Numbered from the stretch's first letter, positions 25,792 through 35,319 are shown. The stretch: DNA of 64,000 nt from Bin34 sp963422415 (GCA_963422415.1 OY729430.1:1178001-1242000), one strand, 5' to 3'. The notes: generated by a model from the letters alone, not told the origin. Made by a program: numbers and translations.

Positions 25792-27240
25792 ATGCAGACC
25801 CCGAGATGTGCCCCCACAACGCTCTTTGTCGTCGACACGATTTGCCACGACATAGGGAATTTGCCGATGCATGTGGCGGGGGGAATTCTGAGGTTGCTCC
25901 AAAAGCTCTGTGCCGATCCGGAGAATGCCTCTGCAGCGTTCAAGCCGCTTCCAGGATTTTCCAAGGCGTACTCCTGGGACATGGGCAGGGGATGGAAGGC
26001 ACGCATATTGGCCGAACCGGCCTCTCAAGCATTTCTCGTCACTCACGTTATGCCGAGCCATCAGCCGTTCACGGGGAATTTTCATACGCCCACGGTCCGA
26101 CGCCCGGCGATCGCCTTCCATCCGAATGCGCCATCGCTGGCGATAACTAGCCAAGTATGCGAAGACATTCAGAGGCATGAGGCGCAATGGGCGGTCAAGG
26201 TGCTCAACCTGATGGTCAAGTTCTATGCAAATCCGGCGGCAGGGTCGCATGATCACAAGTCCTTGTACTACAGCCAGGACTTCTACGTCATTCGGTTGGA
26301 TGGCGGCAACCGCGGGGTGACTCTCAAGCCCAACTTCCCCAGGCCTGTGGAACTCGTCCATGTAGGGCTCCATGACTCTGTAGAGAATTGGATCAGGAGG
26401 CGAAAGGCGGCGGAGCTTGCCATACCGGGTACCATCCAGATGTATCCCAGACTGGCTCGCTCGATCCCTACATCCCGGCGCGGGGTCACGACCCGGATCA
26501 AGGCGGCTCACAAGAGGCTGCGTCTCAAGGACAGCACGCTGTGGAAACTCGGTATTCCCAACAACCTCTTCAAGACCGTGCGCAGTCTACGGGGACCGGC
26601 AGACTTGGCAAAGGTCCGGGGCCTGTTTCCTCCACAGGCTCTGCATGCCATAGAAGGCCGCATGGCGGAACGGACTGTGGGCGCCATTCAGCGGGACTGG
26701 CAGGCTTTGCATCCACTCCGATTGGGACTCCCCTCGCCTGCGAAGGAGGTACAGAATCCGGTCAGTCCCCGCTATTCATTTGAAGTCTCTCTGGCAAGTC
26801 CAAAGAGCGAATCCAAGGAGACAGTACAGTTCATGGCGAAGGAAAAGGATACATCCCAGACAGAAGGCGGAGATTTGAAGAACTTGAAGGCGGTTGATCT
26901 CCTGCAGGCTTCTTCCGCGCCGCAACCTTTCGCCATCGAAGGTCTGGAGGGGCAGATTTATTTGCTGAAGTTGCCTTGCAGAGATCTGGAGAAGCTGGCT
27001 GCCTTGGCCGCCGAATGCCGCAAGAGCACGGACTTTACGGTCTGTATGAAACTGGTTTGCCATACAGTGGGGGTTTGTGCCGTGGACAAGACCGGCAAGG
27101 CTCTGTTTGAAAAGACCAAACAGGTGGGAGGCATGGAGCTGGAGCTGGCGCTCAAAATCTTCCAGGCCGCGGCTGTGTTGAATGGCATGGACTCCAAAAA
27201 GGTTCAGGCAATTTCGATGACCTTATGCAAGTTTTCATAG
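25792..27240 (+). CDS. Composite protein: helicase-type N-terminal region (RelE-like units) joined to a phage tail chaperone-like C-terminus
   Basis: AGGAGGTG ahead of the ATG at 25792 sets the start (482 residues; the frame stays open from a GTG at 25741). Residues about 10-90 resemble a RelE-like unit ('LPMHVAGGILRLLQKLCADP', 'FKPLPGFSKAYSWDMGRGWK', 'ARILAEPASQAFLVTHVMPS'). A second such unit follows ('WAVKVLNLMVKFYANPAAGS', 'VELVHVGLHDSVENWIRRRK'). Next comes 'DSTLWKLGIPNNLFKTVRSL' then 'ADLAKVRGLFPPQALHAI', the 'GVP' segment seen before the motor of some UvrD-type helicases; no ATPase motif occurs. From the ATG at 26833 the sequence resembles a phage tail-assembly chaperone ('RDLEKLAALAAECRKS', 'VCAVDKTGKALFEKTKQVGG', 'LALKIFQAAAVLNGM'). 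It may be a fusion, or an independent 135-residue gene read through. The function is unknown. Confidence 0.55.
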   Translation: MQTPRCAPTTLFVVDTICHDIGNLPMHVAGGILRLLQKLCADPENASAAFKPLPGFSKAYSWDMGRGWKARILAEPASQAFLVTHVMPSHQPFTGNFHTPTVRRPAIAFHPNAPSLAITSQVCEDIQRHEAQWAVKVLNLMVKFYANPAAGSHDHKSLYYSQDFYVIRLDGGNRGVTLKPNFPRPVELVHVGLHDSVENWIRRRKAAELAIPGTIQMYPRLARSIPTSRRGVTTRIKAAHKRLRLKDSTLWKLGIPNNLFKTVRSLRGPADLAKVRGLFPPQALHAIEGRMAERTVGAIQRDWQALHPLRLGLPSPAKEVQNPVSPRYSFEVSLASPKSESKETVQFMAKEKDTSQTEGGDLKNLKAVDLLQASSAPQPFAIEGLEGQIYLLKLPCRDLEKLAALAAECRKSTDFTVCMKLVCHTVGVCAVDKTGKALFEKTKQVGGMELELALKIFQAAAVLNGMDSKKVQAISMTLCKFS

Positions 27241-27319
27241 GGCATGGCGGCTGCAGCCGCTACAGGGAGCGATCTCTGGCAATCTCTCCAACCGGTATTC
27301 CTTATGCCAGTGCATGAAC

Positions 27320-28099
27320 TTACGGCTGAATCAAGCCTTCCACCGCGGCTCGGGCCTGGATCAAGGCTTCCGTATAAAGGGCTGTGTCCACGCTGTAGGA
27401 CACCACGTTGAACCCCAAGTCCATCCAAGCCTTGCATTGTGCCGGATAGTTGGGCTGGATTCCGGCGCCAAGCCCATGCCTGGCACAGCAGTCCACCACG
27501 GCTTCCAAGGCATCCAGAAATGTGGAGTGGTCGAATTCTCCCGGTATGCCAAGAGACTGAGAAAGATCCGACTGTCCCACCCACAAGACATCTACCCCCG
27601 GCACCGAGGCGATGGCATCCAGTTCGTCCAAGGCAGCACGGCTTTCGATCTGGCAGATGATCGCAGTCTGGGCGTTGAGACGGTCCATCTGTTCCCGGAC
27701 GTCTCCAGATTCGTAGGCCGTGACCGATCCGCCTAGGCCCAGACCCCTGCGGCCCAAGGGCGCGTACTTGGCCGCCTGCACCACTTGGCATGCCATTTCG
27801 GCATTCATCACGTTCGGCATCATGATGCCTTGCGCCCCTGTATCCAGCGTGCGCGGAATCATGGGAAAGGCAAGCTGGGGCACTCGGACAATGGGTGTCA
27901 CCGAAGTAGCCCGGTACCACGAGACAAGATCCGCAATTTGGTTTGGGGAAAAGGCTCCGTGCTCTGTATCCAGCAGCACGAAATCCAAGTCTGCCAGTTC
28001 GGTCATGCGGGCGATGCCGCGGGTGCCAAACTCCCAGATCATGTGACCTACCGGTATTGTCTCAGCTTGGAGTTTGGAAAGTAGGCGATTGGGATTCAT
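27320..28099 (-). CDS. HpcH/HpaI-family aldolase
   Basis: The ATG at 28099 follows AAGGAG and gives 259 residues. The protein is a class II, metal-dependent pyruvate aldolase. 'FVLLDTEHGAFSPNQIADLV' holds the catalytic His and nearby acidic residue, and 'MMPNVMNAEMACQVVQAAKY', 'PLGRRGLGLGG' follow the family order. 'AIICQIESRAALDELDAIAS' has the metal-binding Glu and 'VDVLWVGQSDLSQSLGIP' the metal-binding Asp region. It cleaves 2-keto-4-hydroxy acids to pyruvate and an aldehyde, typically in aromatic or sugar-acid breakdown. It probably connects to the acid transporter and the lost sugar-acid enzyme at the left end; this is inference. Confidence 0.93.
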   Translation of the reverse strand: MNPNRLLSKLQAETIPVGHMIWEFGTRGIARMTELADLDFVLLDTEHGAFSPNQIADLVSWYRATSVTPIVRVPQLAFPMIPRTLDTGAQGIMMPNVMNAEMACQVVQAAKYAPLGRRGLGLGGSVTAYESGDVREQMDRLNAQTAIICQIESRAALDELDAIASVPGVDVLWVGQSDLSQSLGIPGEFDHSTFLDALEAVVDCCARHGLGAGIQPNYPAQCKAWMDLGFNVVSYSVDTALYTEALIQARAAVEGLIQP

Positions 28100-28483
28100 G
28101 AAAACTCCTTGGAACCGATGAATCACACAGGGGAGATGCTGTCTGGATCTTGCCTTGCTTCATGATCTGCGACAAACAGGAAATCGCTTGTCGCAGCTCG
28201 GTTCAATTCATGAGACACCGCGGATCCCATTCGGGCCAAGGGGGTCGGAAAGCGCATTGGAGGCAACGCGGCGGAACCGGAAGCATGAACGGAACCGAGT
28301 GGTCTTGTGCTGCCGCCTGGCGTGATGTATCCGCGTGGCAGCGCCAGGATTTCCTTCAGATTTGGCTGCCTCCCATTGGCCCGATCGGAAAGGGAGACTT
28401 GAATCTCGGACGGACGGGACCAGCCGACGAGTCCTGACCCGTCTGCATGCAAGGTGACCCGCGCGAACCCATCCCCAGCCCTC
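28100..28483. other. Intergenic stretch, no gene recognised
   Basis: A minus-strand frame is open through this part but shows no family resemblance and overlaps the DinB-like gene out of frame. No gene is called. Confidence 0.35.
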
Positions 28484-29059
28484 TTATTGCCCGCGAGCCG
28501 CCTGCGCTTGCCGCACGATTTCTTGGATCTGGTCGAAATGTGAATGCTCGTGGACGTGGCCCAATATGAAGCGCGCCGTGGCATTGGCCACAGGACCACC
28601 CGGCCAAACCTCGCAGGAATTTGCAAGATCAGGCTTGAGGGGCCATACCTGCAGTGTCGCCAAGCGCAGGCGGCGACTTTCCTCCAAAGTGTCCCGGCAT
28701 TGCTGCACAGTGTGCAGGGTCGTCCAGTGAGGTTCATGGCGAGAACGGCCATGATTGGGTACACCCCGTGCCAGTTCGCTGGCCAGAAAGGCCGCCTCTT
28801 CCGACGAAGCGCAACAGTGCACAACCACGTGTGCCAGCGTCCAAGCCAGATCCTTTTCCGCTGCGGACGCCGCTTCCGGATCGTTGGCTTCATCGTCGCT
28901 GGGTTCAAAGATGATATCGGCATTGGTGCATTCGGCAATCATCGCCAATTGCGCATCGATCATCTCGTTCACCATCTGCCGCAAATCGTCGTGTGTCTGC
29001 CCGGCGGCGATTTCATCCAGATTGAATTGGGCTGTATTGAATTGCGCATAATCAATCAT
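28484..29059 (-). CDS. DinB-like four-helix protein
   Basis: The ATG at 29059 follows a GGAG site and gives 191 residues. The protein reads as a DinB-superfamily four-helix bundle: a first helix with 'DDLRQMVNEMIDAQLAMIAE', then 'AEKDLAWTLAHVVVHCCAS' with the first metal-type His, and near the C-terminus 'RFILGHVHEHSHFDQIQEIV' with the closing His pair of the H...HxxxH pattern. Superfamily members include bacillithiol or mycothiol-dependent transferases and stress proteins; the present one cannot be assigned further. It is downstream of nothing obvious and followed after 384 bases by the aldolase gene on the same strand. Confidence 0.7.
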   Translation of the reverse strand: MIDYAQFNTAQFNLDEIAAGQTHDDLRQMVNEMIDAQLAMIAECTNADIIFEPSDDEANDPEAASAAEKDLAWTLAHVVVHCCASSEEAAFLASELARGVPNHGRSRHEPHWTTLHTVQQCRDTLEESRRLRLATLQVWPLKPDLANSCEVWPGGPVANATARFILGHVHEHSHFDQIQEIVRQAQAARGQ

Positions 29060-29926
29060 CTTGCAAGCTCCGTCGATTTTAATTTCGTGTCGGCATCTTG
29101 GTTTGTTGCTTATCCGGCCCCGGCCCCCAGCGACATCGGTCAAGCAAGTCCGGGTTTTTCCTAATGTCTCTGAAAGGGGCGATGGGATTCTGTCAATTCC
29201 CGGCCAACACGGCGGTGGATAAGGCTTGTACGTCTTTCCGCTTGCGCCGGTTCCTATGATAAACGACCTTCTGATTTTTCTGGGTTGATGTCAAGGCGCG
29301 ATCGCATTGGACGCTGGCAATCTTGCCCAATCGGCATGGGGATCCACCGGGGATGAACTGCAAGATTTGCGACATGGAATCCATGTCGCAAATTCGGCGC
29401 TCTTGGCCCGCAAAGACCCTCTCCATGATCTGGGCGCCGAGATTGTTGCTCTGTCCAGGCGGGCGACTGCATGCGGCTCCTTGCTGTTGATCTCCATTGC
29501 GGATTTTGTGGTCAAGAGGGGGCCCCTGCAGCAATGCATACTCCGCGTCAGCTCTTGGCGCAACGCCACTGCTGCAGTGGGTGTCATGAATCAGCGAGGC
29601 CGGGACCCCGCGCGTTCCTCCCGGTATCGGCAAGGCTTCAGTACGTTGCAGATGTCAATGCAGGGGCCGCCTCTCGACGGGATGTCCTTCGGCCGGCCCT
29701 GTCCCCCTGCAAATCACCGCCAACCCATTTCCAGCAAGCCCGTATCCATTGGTCTGCTGTGCGGCCTGCTGGATCCAGAGCCGTCCTTCCCTGTGAAACA
29801 CCTGGGAGCGACGGATCTGCGCAAGAGTTCAACGGAAGGGCGAATCCGCGGCGTTGTCTGCTGCAAGGCAGGTGAGATCCTCGAAGACAGGGAGAGGAAG
29901 GCGTGGTTTCAGGAAGCGGGATACAG
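29060..29926. other. Non-coding stretch, no gene recognised
   Basis: This region is long for an intergenic gap. Frames on both strands were read without any family match. It probably contains gene debris like other gaps here, but I can name none, and the promoter of the DinB-like gene must lie near 29060-29150. Confidence 0.4.
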
Positions 29927-31312
29927 TCATGTAGCTTGCGCCTTCTGCAACTGGGTCTGCAGATGACCTGCTGCCTGGTCACGGGAAATGGCAACCTGTA
30001 TCCCCGTGACCAAGTCCTTGATCGCGACCTGGGCTGCCGCGACTTCGTCGGAACCTGCGATCAGCACATATCGAATGCCGTGTTTCTCCGCGTAGCGAAA
30101 CTGTCGTCGCAGATTGCCCACCTCGGGAAACAGGTCCGTGCGAATCTGCGCCTTCCGCAAATCATGGGCCATGCCGTGCAGATAGGGGGCGCAGTCCTGA
30201 TCCATTTGCGCGACTAGCACCTGTGGCCCTCGGTTCAGGTCGTCCGGGAACATGTCTCGTTCCTCCATGATCAGAAGAATCCGCTCCAGCCCCAGACTGA
30301 AACCGCACGCGGGGATGCGCTTGCCTGTGAACAGACTCAACAGTTCATCGTAGCGACCGCCTCCCCCGCCGGAACTGGTCAAGTCGGGAAACTGGATCTC
30401 GTAGATGGGACCCGTGTAATATCCCATGCCGCGGGCCAGGAATGGATCCAGACGCAGACGGCTCTGACAAGGACCCTCGGCCAACAGCAGGGCCAGGGTC
30501 TGCAGCTCCGTTACGCCCTGCAGCCCTTCCGGGTGTTGCGCCAACATGTCCGCCAATCGGGTCGCCTGCGTTGCCATTGGGGTTTCCGTCTCCAGATCCG
30601 ACATGAACCGTGACAGAGCCGTGACGCTGGCGGAGGAAATTCCTCGGCGCTGCAGTTCTTGCTGTACCCCTTCGATTCCTATTTTGTCGGCCTTGTCTAT
30701 CGCCACCAGTGCCGTCGCATGCAGATCGGAAGGGACATGGGCCGTGTCCAGCAGGCCTTTCAATACGGATCGGTGGTTGATTCGCATCCGATATGCATCC
30801 GTGTCCGAGAAGCCCAAGGCGTTCAGCGCCGCAGCCCCGGCACTGATCACTTCCGCCTCCGCGTCCAGGCTGGCGAGACCCACCACGTCCACGTCGCATT
30901 GCATGAATTCGCGGTAGCGGCCCCGCGCGGGCCGCTCCGCGCGATACACCGGCTGAATCTGGTACCGTTTGAAGACCGGCAGAAAATCCTGCTGATGCCC
31001 GGCCATCAGCCGGGCCAAGGGCACAGTCAGATCATAGCGCAATCCGATGTCGGCCAGCTCCGTCCCGTCCACGGCCTTTTCCAGCTTCTGGCCCCGTTTC
31101 AGGACCTTGTACATCAAGAACTCCCCTTCCTCCCCATATTTGCCTTGAAGGGTGGAAAGCCTTTCCATGGTCGGAGTCTCTATGGGGAGAAATCCGAACA
31201 GCTGGAAGGTGTGCTTGACGATATTGATCGCGTAATCCCGGCGGGCCACGTCGCGCGGCAACAGATCCCGCATCCCGGACACAGGATCTACAGACAACTT
31301 CAATTTGGCCAT
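29927..31312 (-). CDS. hisS: Histidyl-tRNA synthetase
   Basis: The ATG at 31312, preceded by AAGGA, gives a 461-residue class II synthetase that charges tRNA-His. 'VDPVSGMRDLLPRDVARRDY' is the usual N-terminus. 'VYRAERPARGRYREFMQCDV' is motif 2 and 'LARGMGYYTGPIYEIQF' is the His-binding HisA-type loop in its GMxYYTG variant. 'GGGGRYDELLSLFTGKRIPA' with 'CGFSLGLERIL' forms motif 3. The C-terminal anticodon domain begins near 'PQVLVAQMDQDCAPYLHG'. An upstream open frame of about 100 residues overlaps the glycosyltransferase gene in another frame and is not part of the protein. Its start overlaps the glycosyltransferase end by 13 bases, so the two are cotranslated. Confidence 0.95.
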   Translation of the reverse strand: MAKLKLSVDPVSGMRDLLPRDVARRDYAINIVKHTFQLFGFLPIETPTMERLSTLQGKYGEEGEFLMYKVLKRGQKLEKAVDGTELADIGLRYDLTVPLARLMAGHQQDFLPVFKRYQIQPVYRAERPARGRYREFMQCDVDVVGLASLDAEAEVISAGAAALNALGFSDTDAYRMRINHRSVLKGLLDTAHVPSDLHATALVAIDKADKIGIEGVQQELQRRGISSASVTALSRFMSDLETETPMATQATRLADMLAQHPEGLQGVTELQTLALLLAEGPCQSRLRLDPFLARGMGYYTGPIYEIQFPDLTSSGGGGGRYDELLSLFTGKRIPACGFSLGLERILLIMEERDMFPDDLNRGPQVLVAQMDQDCAPYLHGMAHDLRKAQIRTDLFPEVGNLRRQFRYAEKHGIRYVLIAGSDEVAAAQVAIKDLVTGIQVAISRDQAAGHLQTQLQKAQAT

Positions 31313-32313
31313 TTCTCGTTTCCTTGGATGTGCAATCCGGTCGCCAGCACCTGCCGGTAGGCGCGCACGCGTTGGCGACGCAAGGAAATCTTGTGCCCCA
31401 GCAGCAATTTGGCGCCCTCCCACAGCAAGTTGAGGTGGAATTCCCCCAGCAGGTACCTCCGCAGGATCTCGGCCCAGGTTCGTCCAAAAAACTTGCGGTA
31501 ATACCGTATCTTGCTGATGTTGAAGTTGATGTGGGTGAAGGCCGGCACCTGGGCCGAACTGCGTCCGCCGTAGTGTCGAATGCGGGCCTGCGGGCAATAC
31601 CAGGTGGTCCAGCCCGCTGCCTGCAGCCGCCGACAAAGATCCATCTCTTCGCTGTACATGAAGAAGGCTTCGTCAAAGCCTTCCACATCCGTGAAAGTGG
31701 CGCGGCGCATCATCAGGGCGGCGCCTTCCAGCCAGTCCACGCGCTGGGGGAATGTCGCGGGCCAATCGTGGCAGTGATACCGTCGTGCCCAAGGATTGCG
31801 GGACCAGATGCGACCCAGCCATGTGCTCTCCAGAAATCCCGTGAGCGGAGTGGGGAAGGCGCGTCGCGAAGCCTGCAGACTGCCATCCGCCCTGTACAGG
31901 GCCGGGCCCACCAGACCGGCTCGGGGCAGGGACAGAAGAGCGTCGTGCAAGAGGTGCAGCGCGCCTGCTGAGACCATCGTGTCGGGATTCAGGAAGAAGA
32001 GAATATCGCCTCGACTGGACGCCGCTCCCAAGTTGTTGCCTTGGGTGAAGCCCACGTTGGTGTCCGCGGGCAGGAAACGCACCCAGGGAAACAGCGCAGG
32101 CGCCAGATCTGGTGTGGCATCGCCACTGTTCCCATCGACCAGCACCAGTTCAAAACACAAGGGCTGTGCCCATCCGGCTGCAGGTTGCAGGATCCGCACC
32201 TGCGGATCGGCCGTGGGATAGCTGATCCGCTCCAGCCGTTCCAAGGCGGCACGCACCAGATCCCATACGTTCCAAGAGACGGTGACGATGGAGACTGCGG
32301 GCCCGGGAGGCAT
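31300..32313 (-). CDS. Family 2 glycosyltransferase
   Basis: This 337-residue inverting GT-A enzyme probably transfers rhamnose or another sugar to a surface polymer. 'AVSIVTVSWNVWDLVRAAL' is the nucleotide-binding first strand and 'FELVLVDGNSGDATPDLA' the following strand. 'NVGFTQGNNLGAASSRGDIL', 'FLNPDTMVSAGALHLLHDAL' holds the DxD-like metal site. 'VEGFDEAFFMYSEEMDLCRR' with the acceptor-side E-x-D is typical of WcaA/rhamnosyltransferase-type proteins. The C-terminal 70 residues have a basic amphipathic tail, with no clear membrane helix. The gene lies 9 bases after the dioxygenase gene and overlaps hisS, giving the minus-strand operon dioxygenase, glycosyltransferase, hisS. Confidence 0.93.
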   Translation of the reverse strand: MPPGPAVSIVTVSWNVWDLVRAALERLERISYPTADPQVRILQPAAGWAQPLCFELVLVDGNSGDATPDLAPALFPWVRFLPADTNVGFTQGNNLGAASSRGDILFFLNPDTMVSAGALHLLHDALLSLPRAGLVGPALYRADGSLQASRRAFPTPLTGFLESTWLGRIWSRNPWARRYHCHDWPATFPQRVDWLEGAALMMRRATFTDVEGFDEAFFMYSEEMDLCRRLQAAGWTTWYCPQARIRHYGGRSSAQVPAFTHINFNISKIRYYRKFFGRTWAEILRRYLLGEFHLNLLWEGAKLLLGHKISLRRQRVRAYRQVLATGLHIQGNEKWPN

Positions 32314-32322
32314 GAATACCCT

Positions 32323-33231
32323 CTACAGCGTCGTCTGTCCCGATGGCGTGGCCAGCGGCGGCAGGTGCGGGGGCAGGGGTTGCAGAATGGTCCGCGCCTG
32401 ATCGTTGAGACGATTCAACAGGGCATTGGAAAAATTGTAGTTGAAACGGGTCCGCAGGTAGCGCGGAGAATACCGGTAAACGACCACCCGCCGGTAGCCC
32501 GGATTGGTGCGCTCCGCAGATCCGTGCGTAATGCAGTCCGCGAAGAAGAGCACGTCTCCGGCCTTGAGGTAGACCTCCCGGGCGCCATAGGCGGTGCCCG
32601 CCGCTTCCCTTTCGTCATGGGCGGCCACAATGCCCTTGCCGTCCCGCTTCAACCGGGGATGGACTTCCGTGGCGCGATGGCTGCCCGGGACTAAGGCTGT
32701 GGGCCCGTCCCCTGGCCCAATGTCCTCCAGGGCCATCAATACATTGATTTGCCCCACCATCCACTCTCCGGTGTTTTCCTGCCGGAACGTGAAATAGAAA
32801 AGCGGCGCATGCCCACCGGAGTGGATATAGAGATAGCCGCCTGGCCCGCGCACGTTCAGGAAATTCTCGTGAATGGACAGTCCGTTGACCGGATTTACGT
32901 ACTTGGTCACCAACGGCAGCCAGCGGGGATGGTCGATCAATCTTTCGAAGACTGGTCCGCCCTCCACGATGTGCTGGAAATTGACGCCGTCGTCCGGCCC
33001 GTAGCTATGGGTCTCCACGTTGCCCAGCCAGGAACTGGCCACGTTTTCCGTGTCGGGTTCGGGATGCTTGACACTGGCCCAACGGTCGTCCACCCACTGG
33101 TTCATTTCGGCCAGGTCCTCCGGGGAGATGGCCTGTGCCAGAATCAGATATCCGTGCAGGTCGAACATGTAATCGACCAGTTCCGGATCTGTATGTGCGG
33201 TTACAAGTGGCTTGTAATTCGTGTCTGACAT
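32323..33231 (-). CDS. Phytanoyl-CoA dioxygenase (PhyH)-family protein with an atypical metal motif
   Basis: From the ATG at 33231 ('MSDTNYKPLVTAHTDPELVD') the protein is 302 residues. It has the double-stranded beta-helix of Fe(II)/2-oxoglutarate oxygenases: 'DLHGYLILAQAISPEDLAEM', 'GYLYIHSGGHAPLFYF', 'INVLMALEDIGPGDGPTALV' followed by 'PGSHRATEVHPRL', and 'LKAGDVLFFADCITHGSAER' with the distal His, then the 2-oxoglutarate Arg near 'GYRRVVVYRYSP'. The usual HxD is replaced by H-S-G-G-H, as in a large uncharacterised PhyH subfamily with LHGG. Whether iron is held by two His alone cannot be decided. It probably hydroxylates a small molecule. First gene of the operon. Confidence 0.85.
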   Translation of the reverse strand: MSDTNYKPLVTAHTDPELVDYMFDLHGYLILAQAISPEDLAEMNQWVDDRWASVKHPEPDTENVASSWLGNVETHSYGPDDGVNFQHIVEGGPVFERLIDHPRWLPLVTKYVNPVNGLSIHENFLNVRGPGGYLYIHSGGHAPLFYFTFRQENTGEWMVGQINVLMALEDIGPGDGPTALVPGSHRATEVHPRLKRDGKGIVAAHDEREAAGTAYGAREVYLKAGDVLFFADCITHGSAERTNPGYRRVVVYRYSPRYLRTRFNYNFSNALLNRLNDQARTILQPLPPHLPPLATPSGQTTL

Positions 33232-33981
33232 TCCCGAATCCTCTGCAAAAGCGCGCACGAGCATCTGCGCAAGTCTACCGCCTCAGGTTTTCCAGACAGA
33301 TATTTTCGGGCTCTCGGTTGGTCCTGTGGACTTGATGCCAGGAGATCGATCGCCAGGACGGTGGCGGGAGCTGCCTTGCCAAAACAGGTCAGAATGCATG
33401 AGGACAGTATCTGGACTGAAGCGGAAAGTGCGCCGGAAGACCGGCTTGACCGTGGATTGCCGACTGTGCATGGAAGACATGCAGGATTCCGACTCGCCGC
33501 CGCCTTAATCTTTGTGGCCGGCCTAGGAACCCAGGCCAATGCAAACTTGAAGTGTCTCCAAGCAGCATTGGATTTCTTGTGCTTTGGCCTGATGCACCTC
33601 TGTTTTTCTGCACGGAAGGTATGCGGAAAGCTCTCTCCGGAATCTGAATCTCGGCATTGCCTTGCTTCTGCCCTAGGACCCCGACATGGTCCGATGACTT
33701 CGATATCGTGAATTGGCGCGCTTGCACGCGGGTCTGGTCCATTAGGCGGCCAGCGGAGACCCAGACTGTCTCCACCGATGGGTACATCTGGGTTTCCGCA
33801 CAAGCAAGGGAGGCTGTCTCTTGCTTGCGTTCAATGGGCTTGACAAATAACACTGCATAGTGAATAGTGAAGGAGACTCTCACTCTGACAACTCGGAATT
33901 GCTCCTCGTGCAGGCGGCTTGATTGGCCCGTGGCGTCGGCAATCCCGATTGTACTGCATGGTTCGACAGGAAGGTGCCCTC
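33232..33981. other. Non-coding stretch between divergent genes, no gene recognised
   Basis: About 700 bases between the minus-strand dioxygenase operon and the plus-strand sugar-uptake cluster hold only short frames without family resemblance. Promoters for both directions must be within it; no confident elements were picked. Confidence 0.4.
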
Positions 33982-35319
33982 ATGCAATCCCGCAAATTGA
34001 GCAGACGTCATTTTCTGCAAACTTCCGCCCTGTTCACCACGGGCGCTCTGCTGGCGGCCTGTGCGGGTGTGCCCGCGCAACCGGCGGCTGTCCCCGGAGC
34101 CCCTGGCGATGCCGAGCCGGCGAAAGAGATCGTGGAGGTGGAATTCACCGTCTGGGGATCGTGGGATGAGACCTATGGCCTCCTGATGGAACATCTTTAT
34201 GCGGATGCCAACATGGAAGTCACGGTCGGATCTGCGCCCTTCCCCCAGTACCATGATCGGCTCCTGACTCGATTTGCGTCGGGTGATCTGCCCGAAGTGG
34301 CCATGATCGTGGACTTTGACTTCGCCCGTTTCCAAAACCGCGGATTCCTGAACGATCTGACGGCGTACGTGGAGGCACATCCCACTTGGGATGTCAGTGC
34401 ACCGGGATTCAATCACTTCTATCCTGTCATCACGGATTTCTTCAAGTCGGAAGGCAAACCTTTCGCCATTCCCGCGGAAGTCAACCCTATGGGAATCGGG
34501 TTCAACATCGACATGTTTGCAGAGGCGGATATCCCCACCCCTTACGAGCAGTGGCAGAACGATGCATGGAACTGGGACACCTTCGTGGAAACGGCCAAGG
34601 CCATGATGCAGGGCGAAGATGAAGAGAAGATTTACGGTTGGACCTCCGGCCCGATTCGGATCTGGGACATCTCCAATCGAATTTGGCAGAATGGCGGCGA
34701 TGTGTTCAACGAAGACAAGACGGAAGTCGTCGTCAACGAACCCGCTGCTGCAGAGGCGATTCAATGGATCTTCGACCTGTATCTGGTGCACAAGCTGGGG
34801 CCGGCCAATCTGCGCTCCAGCGATGCCAGTTCAGGGGGCCTTTTCAGTCAGGGCCGCTTGGCCATGCGCGATGTCGGTACTTGGACTCGCAAGGGCATGG
34901 AAGGGGCCGATATCAATTGGGGAGTCGTGCCCCAGCCCCAGTCCCAGGAGTTTGCGACCTGGACCGGCGGCTTCTCCTATGCCATCCCCAAAGGCATAGA
35001 GAACATGGATGAGGCTTGGCAGGTGATTCAGGACACGGCTTCGCTGGAAGGGGCCCAATTCTTGTTGCGCAACGGCGGGGCCGGGAGTTCTGTCATCGCG
35101 GCGATGGAATCGGATGCCTTTGTATTTGAACCGCCCAAGCATTCCGAGACCTTTCTGGAAATGCTGAAGACCGCGCACCCCCAGCCATTTATTCGGCAGA
35201 ATCAGGAATTCTTGGAAATCTGGGATCGCGAAATGGACTTGGTGGCCATTGGCAACAAGACGGCCCAAGCCGCCACGGAAACCATAAAGTTGGAAGTGGA
35301 CCCCCTTTTGGTGACGTAA
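33982..35319 (+). CDS. ABC transporter sugar-binding lipoprotein (family 1 extracellular solute-binding protein)
   Basis: The ATG at 33982 follows AGGAAGG. The 445-residue protein begins with a twin-arginine-like leader ('KLSRRHFLQTSALFTTGALL') ending in the lipobox 'LAAC', so it is a membrane-anchored binding protein. The mature part shows the family signature 'VEFTVWGSWDETYGLLMEHL', 'GDLPEVAMIVDFDFARFQNR', 'AIPAEVNPMGIGFNIDMFAE' and 'SQGRLAMRDVGTWTRKG'. It delivers a carbohydrate, probably an oligosaccharide, to the two permeases that follow. No ATPase gene is present, as is usual for such clusters that share a common MsmX-type ATPase encoded elsewhere. Confidence 0.93.
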   Translation: MQSRKLSRRHFLQTSALFTTGALLAACAGVPAQPAAVPGAPGDAEPAKEIVEVEFTVWGSWDETYGLLMEHLYADANMEVTVGSAPFPQYHDRLLTRFASGDLPEVAMIVDFDFARFQNRGFLNDLTAYVEAHPTWDVSAPGFNHFYPVITDFFKSEGKPFAIPAEVNPMGIGFNIDMFAEADIPTPYEQWQNDAWNWDTFVETAKAMMQGEDEEKIYGWTSGPIRIWDISNRIWQNGGDVFNEDKTEVVVNEPAAAEAIQWIFDLYLVHKLGPANLRSSDASSGGLFSQGRLAMRDVGTWTRKGMEGADINWGVVPQPQSQEFATWTGGFSYAIPKGIENMDEAWQVIQDTASLEGAQFLLRNGGAGSSVIAAMESDAFVFEPPKHSETFLEMLKTAHPQPFIRQNQEFLEIWDREMDLVAIGNKTAQAATETIKLEVDPLLVT

